From Pseudomonas fluorescens (lineage in GTDB: Bacteria; Pseudomonadota; Gammaproteobacteria; Pseudomonadales; Pseudomonadaceae): 64,000 bases of DNA. Position numbers and translations under genes: made by a program. Below, one piece after another: positions 34,456-43,972 of this stretch; within the stretch, counting starts at the first letter, position 1, and every line of letters begins with the position of its first letter. Location: NCBI RefSeq assembly GCF_902497875.1, contig NZ_CABVHY010000030.1, forward strand, positions 26,132-90,131. The letters run 5' to 3'. Under the pieces are notes generated by a model. The model had not been told where the DNA came from and did no database searches. It worked only from the letters and a program-made list of their open reading frames with translations.

Positions 34456-35765
34456 GTCTCGCGCTACGCTGGCCGCGCACGCTGGCCTCTCAGTTGTCGC
34501 TGATTTTCCTGGTTGGCCTGATCGTTGCTCACGGCCTGTCCTTCGGCGTGCAATTCTACGAACGTTACCAAAGCGCAGAAGCGATGTTGATGGGCAACCT
34601 GGAAAACGATGTCTCGATTGCAGTCGCAGTCCTCGACCGTTTACCGGCCGCGGAGCGTGCCGACTGGGTGCCGCGATTCGAGCGCCGGACGTATCGCTAC
34701 CTGCTGGGCGAAGGCCAGCCCGGTACGCCCATCGACCTTAAAGGTGCCCATGAGGCCGTGCAGTCGATCGAAGAAGCCGTGGGCAAACAGTATCCCCTGA
34801 GCTATACCCGCATCCCCGGGCCGATGCCGCATTTCCAGGCTCACTTGAAGCTCAGCGATGGCACCCCACTCACTATAGATGCCAGACCTTCGGTCATGCC
34901 CTTGTCCTCGTGGCTGCCGCTGGTCTTGCTGGTGCAGCTGGCATTGCTGCTCTTGTGCACCTGGCTGGCCGTCAGGGTCGCCATTCGGCCGCTGACGCGC
35001 CTGGCCCAGGCCGTGGAAACCCTCGACCCGAATGCCCACAGCGTCCACCTGGATGAGAACGGCCCGACTGAAGTCGCCCACGCCGCCGCCGCCTTCAATT
35101 CGATGCAGGACCGCATCGCGGCCTATCTCAAGGAGCGCATGCAACTGCTGGCGGCGATTTCCCATGACCTGCAGACGCCCATTACCCGCATGAAACTGCG
35201 AGCCGAGTTCATGGACGACTCCAGCGAAAAAGACAAACTCTGGCAGGACCTGGGCGAGATCGAACATCTGGTCCGCGAAGGCGTCGCCTATGCGCGCAGC
35301 GTCCATGGTTCCACCGAGGCCAGCTGCCGGATTGACCTGGATTCGTTCCTCGACAGCCTGGTCTACGACTACCAGGACATGGGTAAAGACGTAGAGCTCG
35401 GCGAGAAGAATGCCGCGGTCATCAATACCCGCCCCCATGCGTTGCGCCGAGTGCTGGTCAACCTGGTGGACAACGCCCTGAAATTCGCCGGAGCGGCGCA
35501 CATCGAGGTCCAGAGCAAGTCCAATTCAAGCCTCGCGATTCGGGTACTGGACCGCGGACCGGGGATCGCCGAGGACGAGCTTGGGCAGGTATTGAAGCCC
35601 TTCTATCGCGTGGAAAACTCGCGCAACCGCAATACCGGCGGCACCGGCCTGGGCCTTGCCATCGCCCAGCAACTGGCGCTGGCCATCGGCGGATCGTTGA
35701 CCCTGAGCAACCGCGAAGGCGGCGGGCTGTGCGCAGAGCTTGAGCTCAAGCGCCAGCCGGATTGA
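34452..35765 (+). CDS. Sensor histidine kinase
   Basis: A 437-residue inner-membrane sensor kinase. Two transmembrane segments (about 13-35 and 152-175) bracket a periplasmic domain of roughly 115 residues. A HAMP linker, a phospho-acceptor H238 (ISHDLQTPITRM) and an HATPase domain with NALKFA, DRGPGI and TGLGLAI follow. It should phosphorylate the preceding regulator. The periplasmic part shows no recognised ligand fold, so the stimulus is unknown. Confidence 0.92.
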   Translation: MSLALRWPRTLASQLSLIFLVGLIVAHGLSFGVQFYERYQSAEAMLMGNLENDVSIAVAVLDRLPAAERADWVPRFERRTYRYLLGEGQPGTPIDLKGAHEAVQSIEEAVGKQYPLSYTRIPGPMPHFQAHLKLSDGTPLTIDARPSVMPLSSWLPLVLLVQLALLLLCTWLAVRVAIRPLTRLAQAVETLDPNAHSVHLDENGPTEVAHAAAAFNSMQDRIAAYLKERMQLLAAISHDLQTPITRMKLRAEFMDDSSEKDKLWQDLGEIEHLVREGVAYARSVHGSTEASCRIDLDSFLDSLVYDYQDMGKDVELGEKNAAVINTRPHALRRVLVNLVDNALKFAGAAHIEVQSKSNSSLAIRVLDRGPGIAEDELGQVLKPFYRVENSRNRNTGGTGLGLAIAQQLALAIGGSLTLSNREGGGLCAELELKRQPD

Positions 35766-35791
35766 TCTCGGCTGCGATTGGTTAACCGCTA

Positions 35792-36005
35792 TGTAGGAGC
35801 GAGCTTGCTCCGGGCGGCGTTCCGACGATAGGGCCATCACAGGCAACGCCAGAACCGAGGCGATTCCATCGCGAGCAAGCTCGCTCAGGTTTTGCGTACA
35901 CCCGTTGTTTCCTGGAGGAACCGGATTGGTGTAGGAGCTGCGCAGGCTGCGATCTTTTCGGCGCAGGCAAGATCAAAAGATCGCAGCCTATCGGCAGCTC
36001 CTACA
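35792..36005. repeat. Cluster of REP palindromes
   Basis: REP cores at 35792-35812 and about 35868-35888 form one inverted pair. A second pair, TGTAGGAGCTG at 35930 and CAGCTCCTACA ending at 36005, flanks the mirrored CTGCGATCTTTT/AAAAGATCGCAG units. No gene lies in this stretch after the kinase. Confidence 0.75.
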
Positions 36006-36049
36006 GGGATCTACGCCTGTTCAAAAACCGTATTCCATATGAGAAGCCT

Positions 36050-36250
36050 TTAGCAGCAGCGCGTTGTACAGCTGCGATTGCCGTAGCGCGCCTCCTGACG
36101 TTCGCGGAAAAACGCCGAATAGCTCATCACCGGCTCGTCCGGATGGTTGAGCGCCATTTGCGCGAGGTAGTTGTCGTAATCCGGGACACCCACCATCAGG
36201 CGCGCGCTCTGGCTGAGGAACTTGGCGGCATGCTGCAGTTTGCGGTACAT
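36050..36250 (-). CDS. YbdD/YjiX family small protein (DUF466)
   Basis: A 66-residue protein matching the YbdD/YjiX family: LGQAAR-like start (FLSQSARLMVGVPDYDNYL), HPDEPVMSY and FFRERQEARYG, ending in a Cys-rich tail TTRCC. Relatives sit beside CstA/BtsT pyruvate or peptide carbon-starvation transporters, but none is next to this copy. The start at 36250 follows GAGAG, and a longer frame adds unrelated residues. Its upstream region shares TGTATC half sites with the two-component promoter. Confidence 0.85.
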   Translation of the reverse strand: MYRKLQHAAKFLSQSARLMVGVPDYDNYLAQMALNHPDEPVMSYSAFFRERQEARYGNRSCTTRCC

Positions 36251-36384
36251 GACGGATCTCTCTTTATGGGGTGGGGACCGGCTCATGAAATCGCACTCAT
36301 GTATCTGCAATGTGTCGGCGCCCCGGTTATTTGTATTTTCAAGTATTCAAAGCAGCACCTTCGACGCTATTGCCACCCAAGGCA

Positions 36385-36432
36385 TGTATCCCAGTGTGTA
36401 TCCAGGGGCCGTTGATACATCCGCTTTGATAC
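36385..36432. promoter_or_regulatory. TGTATC-N4-TGTGTA site in divergent promoter
   Basis: The plus strand has TGTATC at 36385-36390, then TGTGTA exactly 10 bp later (36395), continuing to TGTATCC. Reverse-oriented GATACA and GATACG follow to 36432. The pattern matches that at 40616-40631 and the sites upstream of the response regulator. It lies between the YbdD/YjiX gene and the Tat-exported hydrolase. Confidence 0.55.
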
Positions 36433-36557
36433 GGCGGCCATTTTGAAACAAGCCGGATACCTCACTGCGATCAACTGTGTGCATGGTTTGGAGCGACGGA
36501 CAGGACCTCGCTCCCCTTCCCTTTGAGCCTGTTCCCACCGCAGATTGAGGATTCCCC

Positions 36558-37610
36558 ATGTCTGACGCAATCAACAAAAAACGCCGACACTTCCTGCAGA
36601 TCGCCGGCCTCGGCGCTGCCAGCCTCGCTGCCAGCCAACTGCTGCAGCTTTCCCCGGCCCAGGCACAATCAGCTACGCAACCGAGCAATGCCGGACTCAC
36701 TGGATCGGCCGCCGAGCTGGCACCGATCAAGCAAATTCGCGCTGGAGTCCTCGACATCGGTTACTACGAGGCCGGCCCTAAAACCGGACCGGTTGTCCTG
36801 CTGCTGCACGGCTATCCCTACAGCATCCAGAGCTTTGCAGAGGTCGCGCCGATTCTCGCCGGTCGCGGTTATCGGGTAATCGTGCCGCACCTTCGCGGTC
36901 ATGGCAGCACGCGCTTCATTGACCCGGCCACCCCGCGTTCCGGTCAGCAAGGCGCGATCGGCGCAGACGTCATCGCGTTGATGGACGCACTTGAAATCAA
37001 GACTGCGGTGTTTGCCGGTTTTGATTGGGGTGGCCGCGCGGCTTGCGTGGCCGCCGCCTTGTGGCCTGAGCGCTGCAATGGCCTGGTAAGCGTCAATAGC
37101 TACCTGGTGCAGGACATCGCCCATGCCACCGCGCCGATTCCGGCGAAGCTCGAATCCGGGCTCTGGTATCAGTATTACTTCCAGACCGAGCGTGGCCGCC
37201 TCGGCCTGACAGCCGATCGGCGGGCCATTGCCAAAGTCATCTGGACCCGCAACTCCCCGGGCTGGAACTTCGACGACGCCACCCTGGAACGCACCGCGAA
37301 GTCCTTCGACAACCCGGACTATGTCGACGTGGTGATTCACTCCTACCGCCATCGCCTGGGACTGGCCGCGGGTTATCCGGCCTACGCGGACATCGAAAAA
37401 CGCCTGGCCGCCCTGCCCCCGATTACCCTGCCAGCCATTACCCTGGACGGCGTAACCGACGGCAATTACCCGGCGGGCGACGGCTCGGCGACGGCGGCCA
37501 GATTCCTCGGCAAGCGAGTACACCGCCAGGTTCCGAATGCCGGCCACAATCTGCCCCAGGAAGCCCCGCAAGCCTTCGCCGATGCGGTCACCGATGTATT
37601 GGCTCTCTGA
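36558..37610 (+). CDS. Tat-exported alpha/beta hydrolase (epoxide hydrolase/haloalkane dehalogenase-like)
   Basis: A 350-residue alpha/beta hydrolase with a twin-arginine signal (KKRRHFLQIAG at 7-17, cleavage near AQA 36). Oxyanion motif LLHGYPYS is at 83-89. Nucleophile D156 in GFDWGG gives the Asp type used by epoxide hydrolases and dehalogenases rather than Ser esterases, and a C-terminal His lies in NAGHNLP. Export folded to the periplasm is unusual for this class. The upstream region has the TGTATC motif. Confidence 0.85.
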   Translation: MSDAINKKRRHFLQIAGLGAASLAASQLLQLSPAQAQSATQPSNAGLTGSAAELAPIKQIRAGVLDIGYYEAGPKTGPVVLLLHGYPYSIQSFAEVAPILAGRGYRVIVPHLRGHGSTRFIDPATPRSGQQGAIGADVIALMDALEIKTAVFAGFDWGGRAACVAAALWPERCNGLVSVNSYLVQDIAHATAPIPAKLESGLWYQYYFQTERGRLGLTADRRAIAKVIWTRNSPGWNFDDATLERTAKSFDNPDYVDVVIHSYRHRLGLAAGYPAYADIEKRLAALPPITLPAITLDGVTDGNYPAGDGSATAARFLGKRVHRQVPNAGHNLPQEAPQAFADAVTDVLAL

Positions 37611-37648
37611 GCAACAGACCGGATGAATAAAAACTTCAAATGCGGACC

Positions 37649-37781
37649 TGTGGCGAGGGGGCTTGCCCCCGCTGGGGCGCGAAGCGGCCCTAAAACCTGC
37701 AGGCCGATTCTGACAGGCACACCGCATGCGCAGATTTTACGACTGCTGCGCAGCCGAGCGGGGGCAAGCCCCCTCGCCACA
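37649..37781. repeat. Inverted pair of REP sequences
   Basis: Two perfect 25-bp complementary arms (37649-37673 and 37757-37781, core GGCGAGGGGGCTTGCCCCCG) face each other across 83 bp. Another imperfect hairpin lies between them. They sit after the hydrolase gene and before the convergent cystathionine gamma-lyase gene, and could act as an attenuator of read-through. Confidence 0.8.
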
Positions 37782-37881
37782 ATTGATCGCCCAGCCGGCT
37801 CGAAATACCAGCGCTATTGATAGCCGACCTTTTCCAGATTGCAAACCAGTCAAAAAGCCCCGAACTCCTGCAACTATCCAT

Positions 37882-39056
<1,175 letters not shown>

Positions 39057-39060
<4 letters not shown>

Positions 39061-40433
39061 GTAAGGGATCTCCGTAAGTGATTGAGCATGTCGACGCGGG
39101 TAATCAGGCCATGGAAGCCCGAGGCGTCGGCGATGATCGCCACCAGCCCACGGTCGAGTTCCGCCTCCAGTTCAGCCAGACTGGCACCGGGAGGCAGGGT
39201 TTCCACCTTGTCGGTCATCGCGCTGGCCACGGTCATACTGAAGTGCGAAGCGTCTTCGTGGACGCCAAACAGAATATCGGACTCGTCGATCACGCCGACC
39301 AGCCGCTTGCCGTCCACCAGCACCGGTAGTTGCGACACATCAGCCAGGCGCATGCGCTGGAAGGCGGTGAGCAGCGTGTCGTCCGGGCCCACGCTGATCA
39401 CCCGGCCATCCTCGAAGCGCCGCGCGATCAAGTCACGCAGATCGTCGTAGCGCTTGCGCTGCAGCAGGCCCTGATCGGTCATCCATTGGTCGTTGTAGAT
39501 CTTCGACAGGTAGCGGGTGCCAGTGTCGCAGACGAAGCTGACCACTCGCTTGGGCTCGGTTTGCTCGCGGCAGTAGCGCAGCGCCGCCGCCAGCAAGGTG
39601 CCGGTCGAAGAACCGCCGAGAATGCCTTCGGCGCGCAGCAACTGGCGGGCATGATCGAAGCTTTCCTCGTCGCTGATCGAATAGGCCTGTCGCACGCTGG
39701 AAAGGTCGGCAATAGACGGGATGAAGTCTTCGCCAATGCCTTCCACCGCCCAGGAACCGGGCGTGCCTAGGGTGCCGCTGCGGCTGTATTCGGCCATCAC
39801 CGAGCCGAGCGGATCGGCCAGCACCATGACCAGGTTTGGCTGCACACGGCGAAAGAAGCGGGTCAGCCCGGTCAGCGTGCCGGCCGAACCGACGCCGACG
39901 ACGATGGCATCCAGATCATGTTGAGTCTGCGCCCAGATCTCCGGAGCGGTGCTGCACTCGTGGGCCAGCGGGTTGGCCGGATTGTTGAACTGATCGGCGA
40001 AGAAAGCGTCGGGAATCTCCTGCGCCAGCCGCGCGGCAACGTCCTGGTAGTAGTCGGGATGGCCCTTGCCGACGTCGGAACGGGTGATGTGCACCTCGGC
40101 GCCCATTGCCTTGAGGTGCAGGACCTTCTCGGTGGACATCTTGTCCGGCACCACCAACACCACCCGGTAACCCTTGGCACGGCCGACCAGGGCCAGGCCC
40201 AGACCGGTATTGCCGGCGGTGGCTTCGACTATGGTGCCGCCGGGTCGCAGGCGGCCATCGCGCTCGGCGGCGTCGATCATCGCCAGGCCGATGCGATCCT
40301 TGATCGAACCGCCGGGGTTCTGCGATTCGAGCTTGAGAAACAATGTGCACGGGCCGGTATCGAAGCGGCTGACGCGCACCAGCGGCGTATTGCCGATCAG
40401 TTCGAGCACGGCGGGACGGGAGTCGTTCGGCAT
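39057..40433 (-). CDS. Cystathionine beta-synthase with C-terminal CBS domain pair
   Basis: A 458-residue protein. The N-terminal PLP fold (1-330) has ELIGNTPLVR and K45 in GGSIKDRIG, ATAGNTG for PLP phosphate and GVGSAGTLTG. A CBS-domain pair (about 335-455) follows. It condenses homocysteine and serine (or activated serine) to cystathionine. CBS pairs often bind adenosyl ligands and adjust activity. It is the first gene of the pair with the gamma-lyase. Confidence 0.9.
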
Positions 40434-40786
40434 GTCGGCACCTCGCTGCGGGAATCCTCACTGAATGGACAGCAACCTGCGGCCAGTCAAGCGCGCCAGT
40501 CGCAAACAATGCATCGCTTGGAACATAGGTCGGGATTGCGCCACCCGCAACCTTGCGCAGCCAGCCGGTAGCGTCGCTGCCTGACGACAAAGCCCCTCAA
40601 GCCTTGCCGAGGCTTTGTATCAGACTGTGTACGAACCCCGGCCTGATACGCAGACATTGATTTGGGAGCGCTTCAGCACACAGGGGGGATACACCCAGGC
40701 GGTTAACTATGGATACCAGATGGCGCTGCCGGTTCAGGCGCTCTTTGCTCAAACATTCAATTCATGAATCGTAAGGAGTGTCACCC
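40434..40786. promoter_or_regulatory. Divergent promoter region with TGTATC-type site at 40616
   Basis: A 353-bp region between the transsulfuration pair and the repeat peptide gene. At 40616-40631 TGTATC-AGAC-TGTGTA repeats the 10-bp-phased pattern found at 36385 and near 33604. Further GATAC-containing sequences lie at 40645, 40688 and 40710. AAGGAG at the end serves the ATG at 40787. No other gene is seen. Confidence 0.5.
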
Positions 40787-41047
40787 ATGTCCAACCTTTC
40801 GAAACTCTCGTCCCTGGCGCTTGGCCTGGCACTCATCGGTGTCCTCGGTCTTTCGAGCGCAGCTTCGGTAAACACTACGACTGAATTGCCCCAAGGCTTC
40901 AGCCTGCAACAGAATCTTGTTGCTGAAGGGGGAGCCGATCGCCTGCAGCAGAATCGAGTTGCCGAGGGTGGTTCCGATCGCTTGCAGCAGAATCGAGTTG
41001 CCGAGGGTGGCTCCGATCGTCTGCGGCAGAATCGCGCCACTGTGTAA
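40787..41047 (+). CDS. Small exported protein with 13-residue tandem repeats
   Basis: An 86-residue protein. It has a signal peptide (residues 1-26, ending GLSSAAS), then about 3.5 copies of a 13-residue unit DRLQQNRVAEGGS. After the signal it is polar, with no cysteines or aromatics beyond one Phe. The ATG at 40787 follows AAGGAG. The repeats are encoded by near-identical 39-bp DNA units. VAEGG(S/A)DR repeats occur in small secreted Pseudomonas proteins that some databases label phage infection protein; I cannot verify that label here. Function is unknown. Confidence 0.75.
   Translation: MSNLSKLSSLALGLALIGVLGLSSAASVNTTTELPQGFSLQQNLVAEGGADRLQQNRVAEGGSDRLQQNRVAEGGSDRLRQNRATV
40896..41038 (+). 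repeat. 39-bp coding tandem repeat
   Basis: Units start at 40896, 40935, 40974 and 41013, the last one partial. The middle two units differ at very few bases, mostly synonymous, while the first is diverged. The register is in frame, giving the 13-residue protein repeat. This points to recent internal duplication. Confidence 0.9.
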
Positions 41048-41097
41048 AACCGGGCACCTCGAAAATTTCGCTAATACCCGATCATCTACACATTTAT

Positions 41098-41113
41098 CTG
41101 TATATCCATACAG
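41098..41113. promoter_or_regulatory. LexA (SOS) box upstream of topB
   Basis: CTGTATATCCATACAG matches the CTG-N10-CAG gammaproteobacterial LexA consensus with the AT-rich alternating core. It is embedded in an 11-bp perfect inverted repeat (41093-41118). It lies 72 bp before the preferred topB ATG, with nothing between. No other gene shares this promoter. Confidence 0.75.
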
Positions 41114-41185
41114 ATAAAGGTTGCCCAAATGCGCGGCACTGCGCATCCTGTGCAGCTTCAAGACCCGTAAGAGATGATGGTGGTT

Positions 41186-43135
41186 ATGCGGCTGTTCCTG
41201 TGCGAAAAACCTTCCCAGGCCAAAGATATCGCTGCGGTACTCGGTGCCAACCGCCGTGGCGACGGGTGTTGGGTGGGGTCGGATGTCACCGTGACCTGGT
41301 GCATCGGCCACCTGCTGGAAACCGCGCCGCCGGATGCTTATGACGCCCGCTACAAGCGCTGGGTGCTGGCCGATCTGCCGATCGTTCCCGAGAAGTGGAA
41401 GATGCTGGTCAAACCCAGGACAGCCAGCCAGTTCAAAGCGGTCAAACGCTTGCTTGGCGAGGCGGACGAGCTGGTCATCGCCACCGATGCCGACCGTGAG
41501 GGTGAAATGATTGCCCGCGAGTTGGTGGAGCACTGTCGCTATCGCGGGCCGATTCAACGGCTATGGCTGTCAGCCCTGGACGACGCGTCGATCCGCAAGG
41601 CACTGACGCTGCTCAAGCCCGGAGCCGAGACCTTCAGCCTTTACCATTCGGCCCTGGGACGCTCGCGCGCCGACTGGTTGATCGGGATGAACATGAGCCG
41701 GCTGTTCACCTTGCTCGGGCGGCAATCCGGTTATCAGGGTGTGCTGCCCGTGGGCCGGGTACAAACCCCAACCCTGCGACTGGTGGTGGACCGCGACCGC
41801 AGCATCGCCGATTTCGTGCCGGTGGCATTCTGGGCTATCGATGTACAGCTGGTGCAGGATGACACGACCTTCACCGCTCATTGGCGCGCGGCGCAAGATG
41901 TCTGCGACGAGCAGGACCGCTGCCTGAACCAGGCACTGGCGCAAGCAGCTGCGACGGCCATGCGCAACGCCAGCAGCGCCCGGGTGGTCAGGCTGCGTAC
42001 CGAACGAGTGCGCGAAGCCGCGCCCCTGCCCTTCGATCTGGGCACGCTGCAGGAAGTCTGTTCGAAGAAGCTCGGGCTGGGCGCACAGGAAACCCTGGAC
42101 ATTGCCCAGGCGCTGTATGAAACCCATAAGGTCATCACCTACCCGCGCAGCGATTGCGGCTACCTGCCGCTGAGCCAGCACAGCGACGCGCCGAAGATTC
42201 TGGCGGCATTGGGGCGAGCCGATCCGGCCCTGACCGAGCTGCTCAAGTACATCGAACCCCAACGCCGCTCCCGGGCCTGGAACGACGCGAAGGTCAGTGC
42301 CCACCACGGCATTATCCCGACTGGTGCCAGCAAGGACCTCGAGCGCCTGGTAGGCAAACAACGCGCCGTCTACACCTTGATTCGAGCACGTTACCTGGCG
42401 CAGTTCCTGCCAAACCACGAGTACGACCGGACCCAGGCCGACTTCGACTGCGCCGGCCAAGCCTTGCGTGCGGTGGGCAAGCTGATCGTCGAGCCGGGCT
42501 GGAAGCGTGCCTTGCCCGAAGCCCTGGCGCCGGCCAAAGGTCGCGAAGCACCGGCTCCGCAAACGCTGCCGGCGCTGGCCGAGGGCCGCGATTGCGCGGT
42601 TGCCGAGGTGATCTTGAAAGACCTCTGGACCCAGCCGCCGAAACCTTTTACCGAAGGTGATCTGATCAAGGCGATGAAGAACGTCGCCAAACTGGTAGTC
42701 GATCCCCTGCTCAAACAGAAACTCAAGGACACCACCGGGATCGGCACCGAGGCGACTCGCGCCGGGATCATCCAGGGTTTGCTCGATCGAGGCTATCTGG
42801 TCAAGAACGGCAAGGCCTTGGCCGCAACCCCGGCCGCCTTCAGCCTGATCGACGCCGTTCCCCGAGCCATCGCCGATCCCGGCACCACGGCGATTTGGGA
42901 GCAGGCGCTGGATATGGTGCAAAGCGGCGAGATGAGCCTGGAGGAGTTCGTCACCCGACAGGCCGCGTGGATGAGCAAACACGTGAGCCGTTGTGTCGGC
43001 CTGCGCCTGACCATCAGCGGCCCGGCGAGCCCTGCAGGTAGCGGCGCAGCGCCCTGGAAGAAAAAGCGCAAGCCCGCCAAGCGCAAGACCACGACGTCGA
43101 CCAAACGCCCTGCCAAGCCGGGCAGCGGAATTTGA
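41186..43135 (+). CDS. topB: DNA topoisomerase III
   Basis: A 649-residue type IA topoisomerase. The N-terminal TOPRIM has E7 (FLCEKPSQAKDIA) and DADREGE. Catalytic Y319 lies in TYPRSDCGYLP, in a fold typical of TopB (KKLGLGAQETLDIAQALYE). The C-terminal tail is Lys/Arg/Thr-rich and lacks zinc fingers. It decatenates and resolves recombination intermediates, often with RecQ. Of three in-frame ATGs, 41186 is chosen because MRLFLCEKPS is the conserved start. A LexA box precedes the gene, suggesting damage induction. Confidence 0.92.
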   Translation: MRLFLCEKPSQAKDIAAVLGANRRGDGCWVGSDVTVTWCIGHLLETAPPDAYDARYKRWVLADLPIVPEKWKMLVKPRTASQFKAVKRLLGEADELVIATDADREGEMIARELVEHCRYRGPIQRLWLSALDDASIRKALTLLKPGAETFSLYHSALGRSRADWLIGMNMSRLFTLLGRQSGYQGVLPVGRVQTPTLRLVVDRDRSIADFVPVAFWAIDVQLVQDDTTFTAHWRAAQDVCDEQDRCLNQALAQAAATAMRNASSARVVRLRTERVREAAPLPFDLGTLQEVCSKKLGLGAQETLDIAQALYETHKVITYPRSDCGYLPLSQHSDAPKILAALGRADPALTELLKYIEPQRRSRAWNDAKVSAHHGIIPTGASKDLERLVGKQRAVYTLIRARYLAQFLPNHEYDRTQADFDCAGQALRAVGKLIVEPGWKRALPEALAPAKGREAPAPQTLPALAEGRDCAVAEVILKDLWTQPPKPFTEGDLIKAMKNVAKLVVDPLLKQKLKDTTGIGTEATRAGIIQGLLDRGYLVKNGKALAATPAAFSLIDAVPRAIADPGTTAIWEQALDMVQSGEMSLEEFVTRQAAWMSKHVSRCVGLRLTISGPASPAGSGAAPWKKKRKPAKRKTTTSTKRPAKPGSGI

Positions 43136-43244
43136 TGCAAAGATAATCTAATGTGAAGGGCCGGGCGATGTTCGTTTGCTCGCGATGCACCGGGCTCGAC
43201 CACCGCGAATTATCAGATCACCCGCGTCACCAAACCGCCCCGCA

Positions 43245-43910
43245 TCAGCCCTTGACTATCCGATAAACACAACGTCGCGAGTCGCTCAGCAGATGCTCTT
43301 CCCGGGAGACCGTCGCGCCCTGCCCGACAATCTCCTGAAACAGCTGCAGCTCGGAGCGACAAAAACCCTGGCAGGTTCGGGCGGCCGCGCAAATCGGGCA
43401 ATGATCCTCGATCAGCAACCAATCGTTGCCGTCGTGCTCAATGCGCGCCATGTAGCCCTCGTCGCTACGAACCTTCGCCAACTGCTCCAGTCGTTCCTGC
43501 AAGAGGTCGCCGGTGCAAGCCTGGCGATAAATAATCCGCGCATCCTTTTCCCGTTGTTCGATCAAACGCTCCAGGCCCTCCTCCCCAAAAATCTGCCGCA
43601 CCGAGCCGATCAACTGCACGGTCAGTTGCGCATGAGTATTCGGGAAGCGGCTATTACCGGTTTCGCTGAGTACCCAGTTCTGATGGGGGCGGCCGACGCC
43701 GGACACTGCTGGCTGGCGTCCCTCGATCAAACCTGCCGCCAGCAACTTCTGCACTTGCTGGCGCGCCGCCTCGGCAGTCATGTCGAGGGCTTGGGCGATA
43801 GCGGCACTGGAGACGGCGCCCCTGGTCTTGATGAAGAACAGAATACGATCGGCCGTCGGCAACGAATCTGGATTATCCAAGCTTTCTCTTGTGTAACTCA
43901 AAACAGCCAC
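43245..43910 (-). CDS. ArsR/SufR-like winged-helix regulator with C-terminal Fe-S cysteine motif
   Basis: A 221-residue regulator. The winged helix is at about 18-85 (LPTADRILFFIKTRGAVSSAAIAQALDM). A C-terminal domain carries C171-x2-C174-x5-C180-x3-C184 and C214, the pattern of COG2345/SufR-like Fe-S regulators. The annotated start is GTG at 43910. A TTG at 43901 preceded by AGGTGG is an equally plausible start. Its promoter overlaps a 13-bp palindrome shared with the divergent MFS gene. Likely a repressor of the exporter sensing redox, iron or a drug. Confidence 0.82.
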   Translation of the reverse strand: MAVLSYTRESLDNPDSLPTADRILFFIKTRGAVSSAAIAQALDMTAEAARQQVQKLLAAGLIEGRQPAVSGVGRPHQNWVLSETGNSRFPNTHAQLTVQLIGSVRQIFGEEGLERLIEQREKDARIIYRQACTGDLLQERLEQLAKVRSDEGYMARIEHDGNDWLLIEDHCPICAAARTCQGFCRSELQLFQEIVGQGATVSREEHLLSDSRRCVYRIVKG

Positions 43911-43941
43911 CTAATATCCAAGCCAATACTTGGATATTAGG
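43910..43941. promoter_or_regulatory. Palindromic operator between the SufR-like regulator and the MFS exporter
   Basis: Perfect 13-bp arms CCTAATATCCAAG and CTTGGATATTAGG flank a 6-bp spacer. The repeat covers the ribosome-binding region of the regulator and lies 31 bp before the exporter ATG (43973). Its size and symmetry suit a dimeric winged-helix repressor. Confidence 0.75.
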
Positions 43942-43972
43942 CTTTGGCCATTCACCTGTCGAGGGAACGCGA

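Noticed and set aside
36669..37727. 352-codon minus-strand open frame
   Set aside because: Antisense to the Tat-exported hydrolase and extending into REP sequence.
40896..41038. Possible CRISPR-like array
   Set aside because: Units are contiguous 39-bp repeats without spacers and in frame with an exported protein, so it is a coding tandem repeat.
41570..42982. 470-codon open frame on the minus strand
   Set aside because: It lies wholly antisense to topB, whose motifs are intact. High GC makes long antisense frames common, and it shows no family features.
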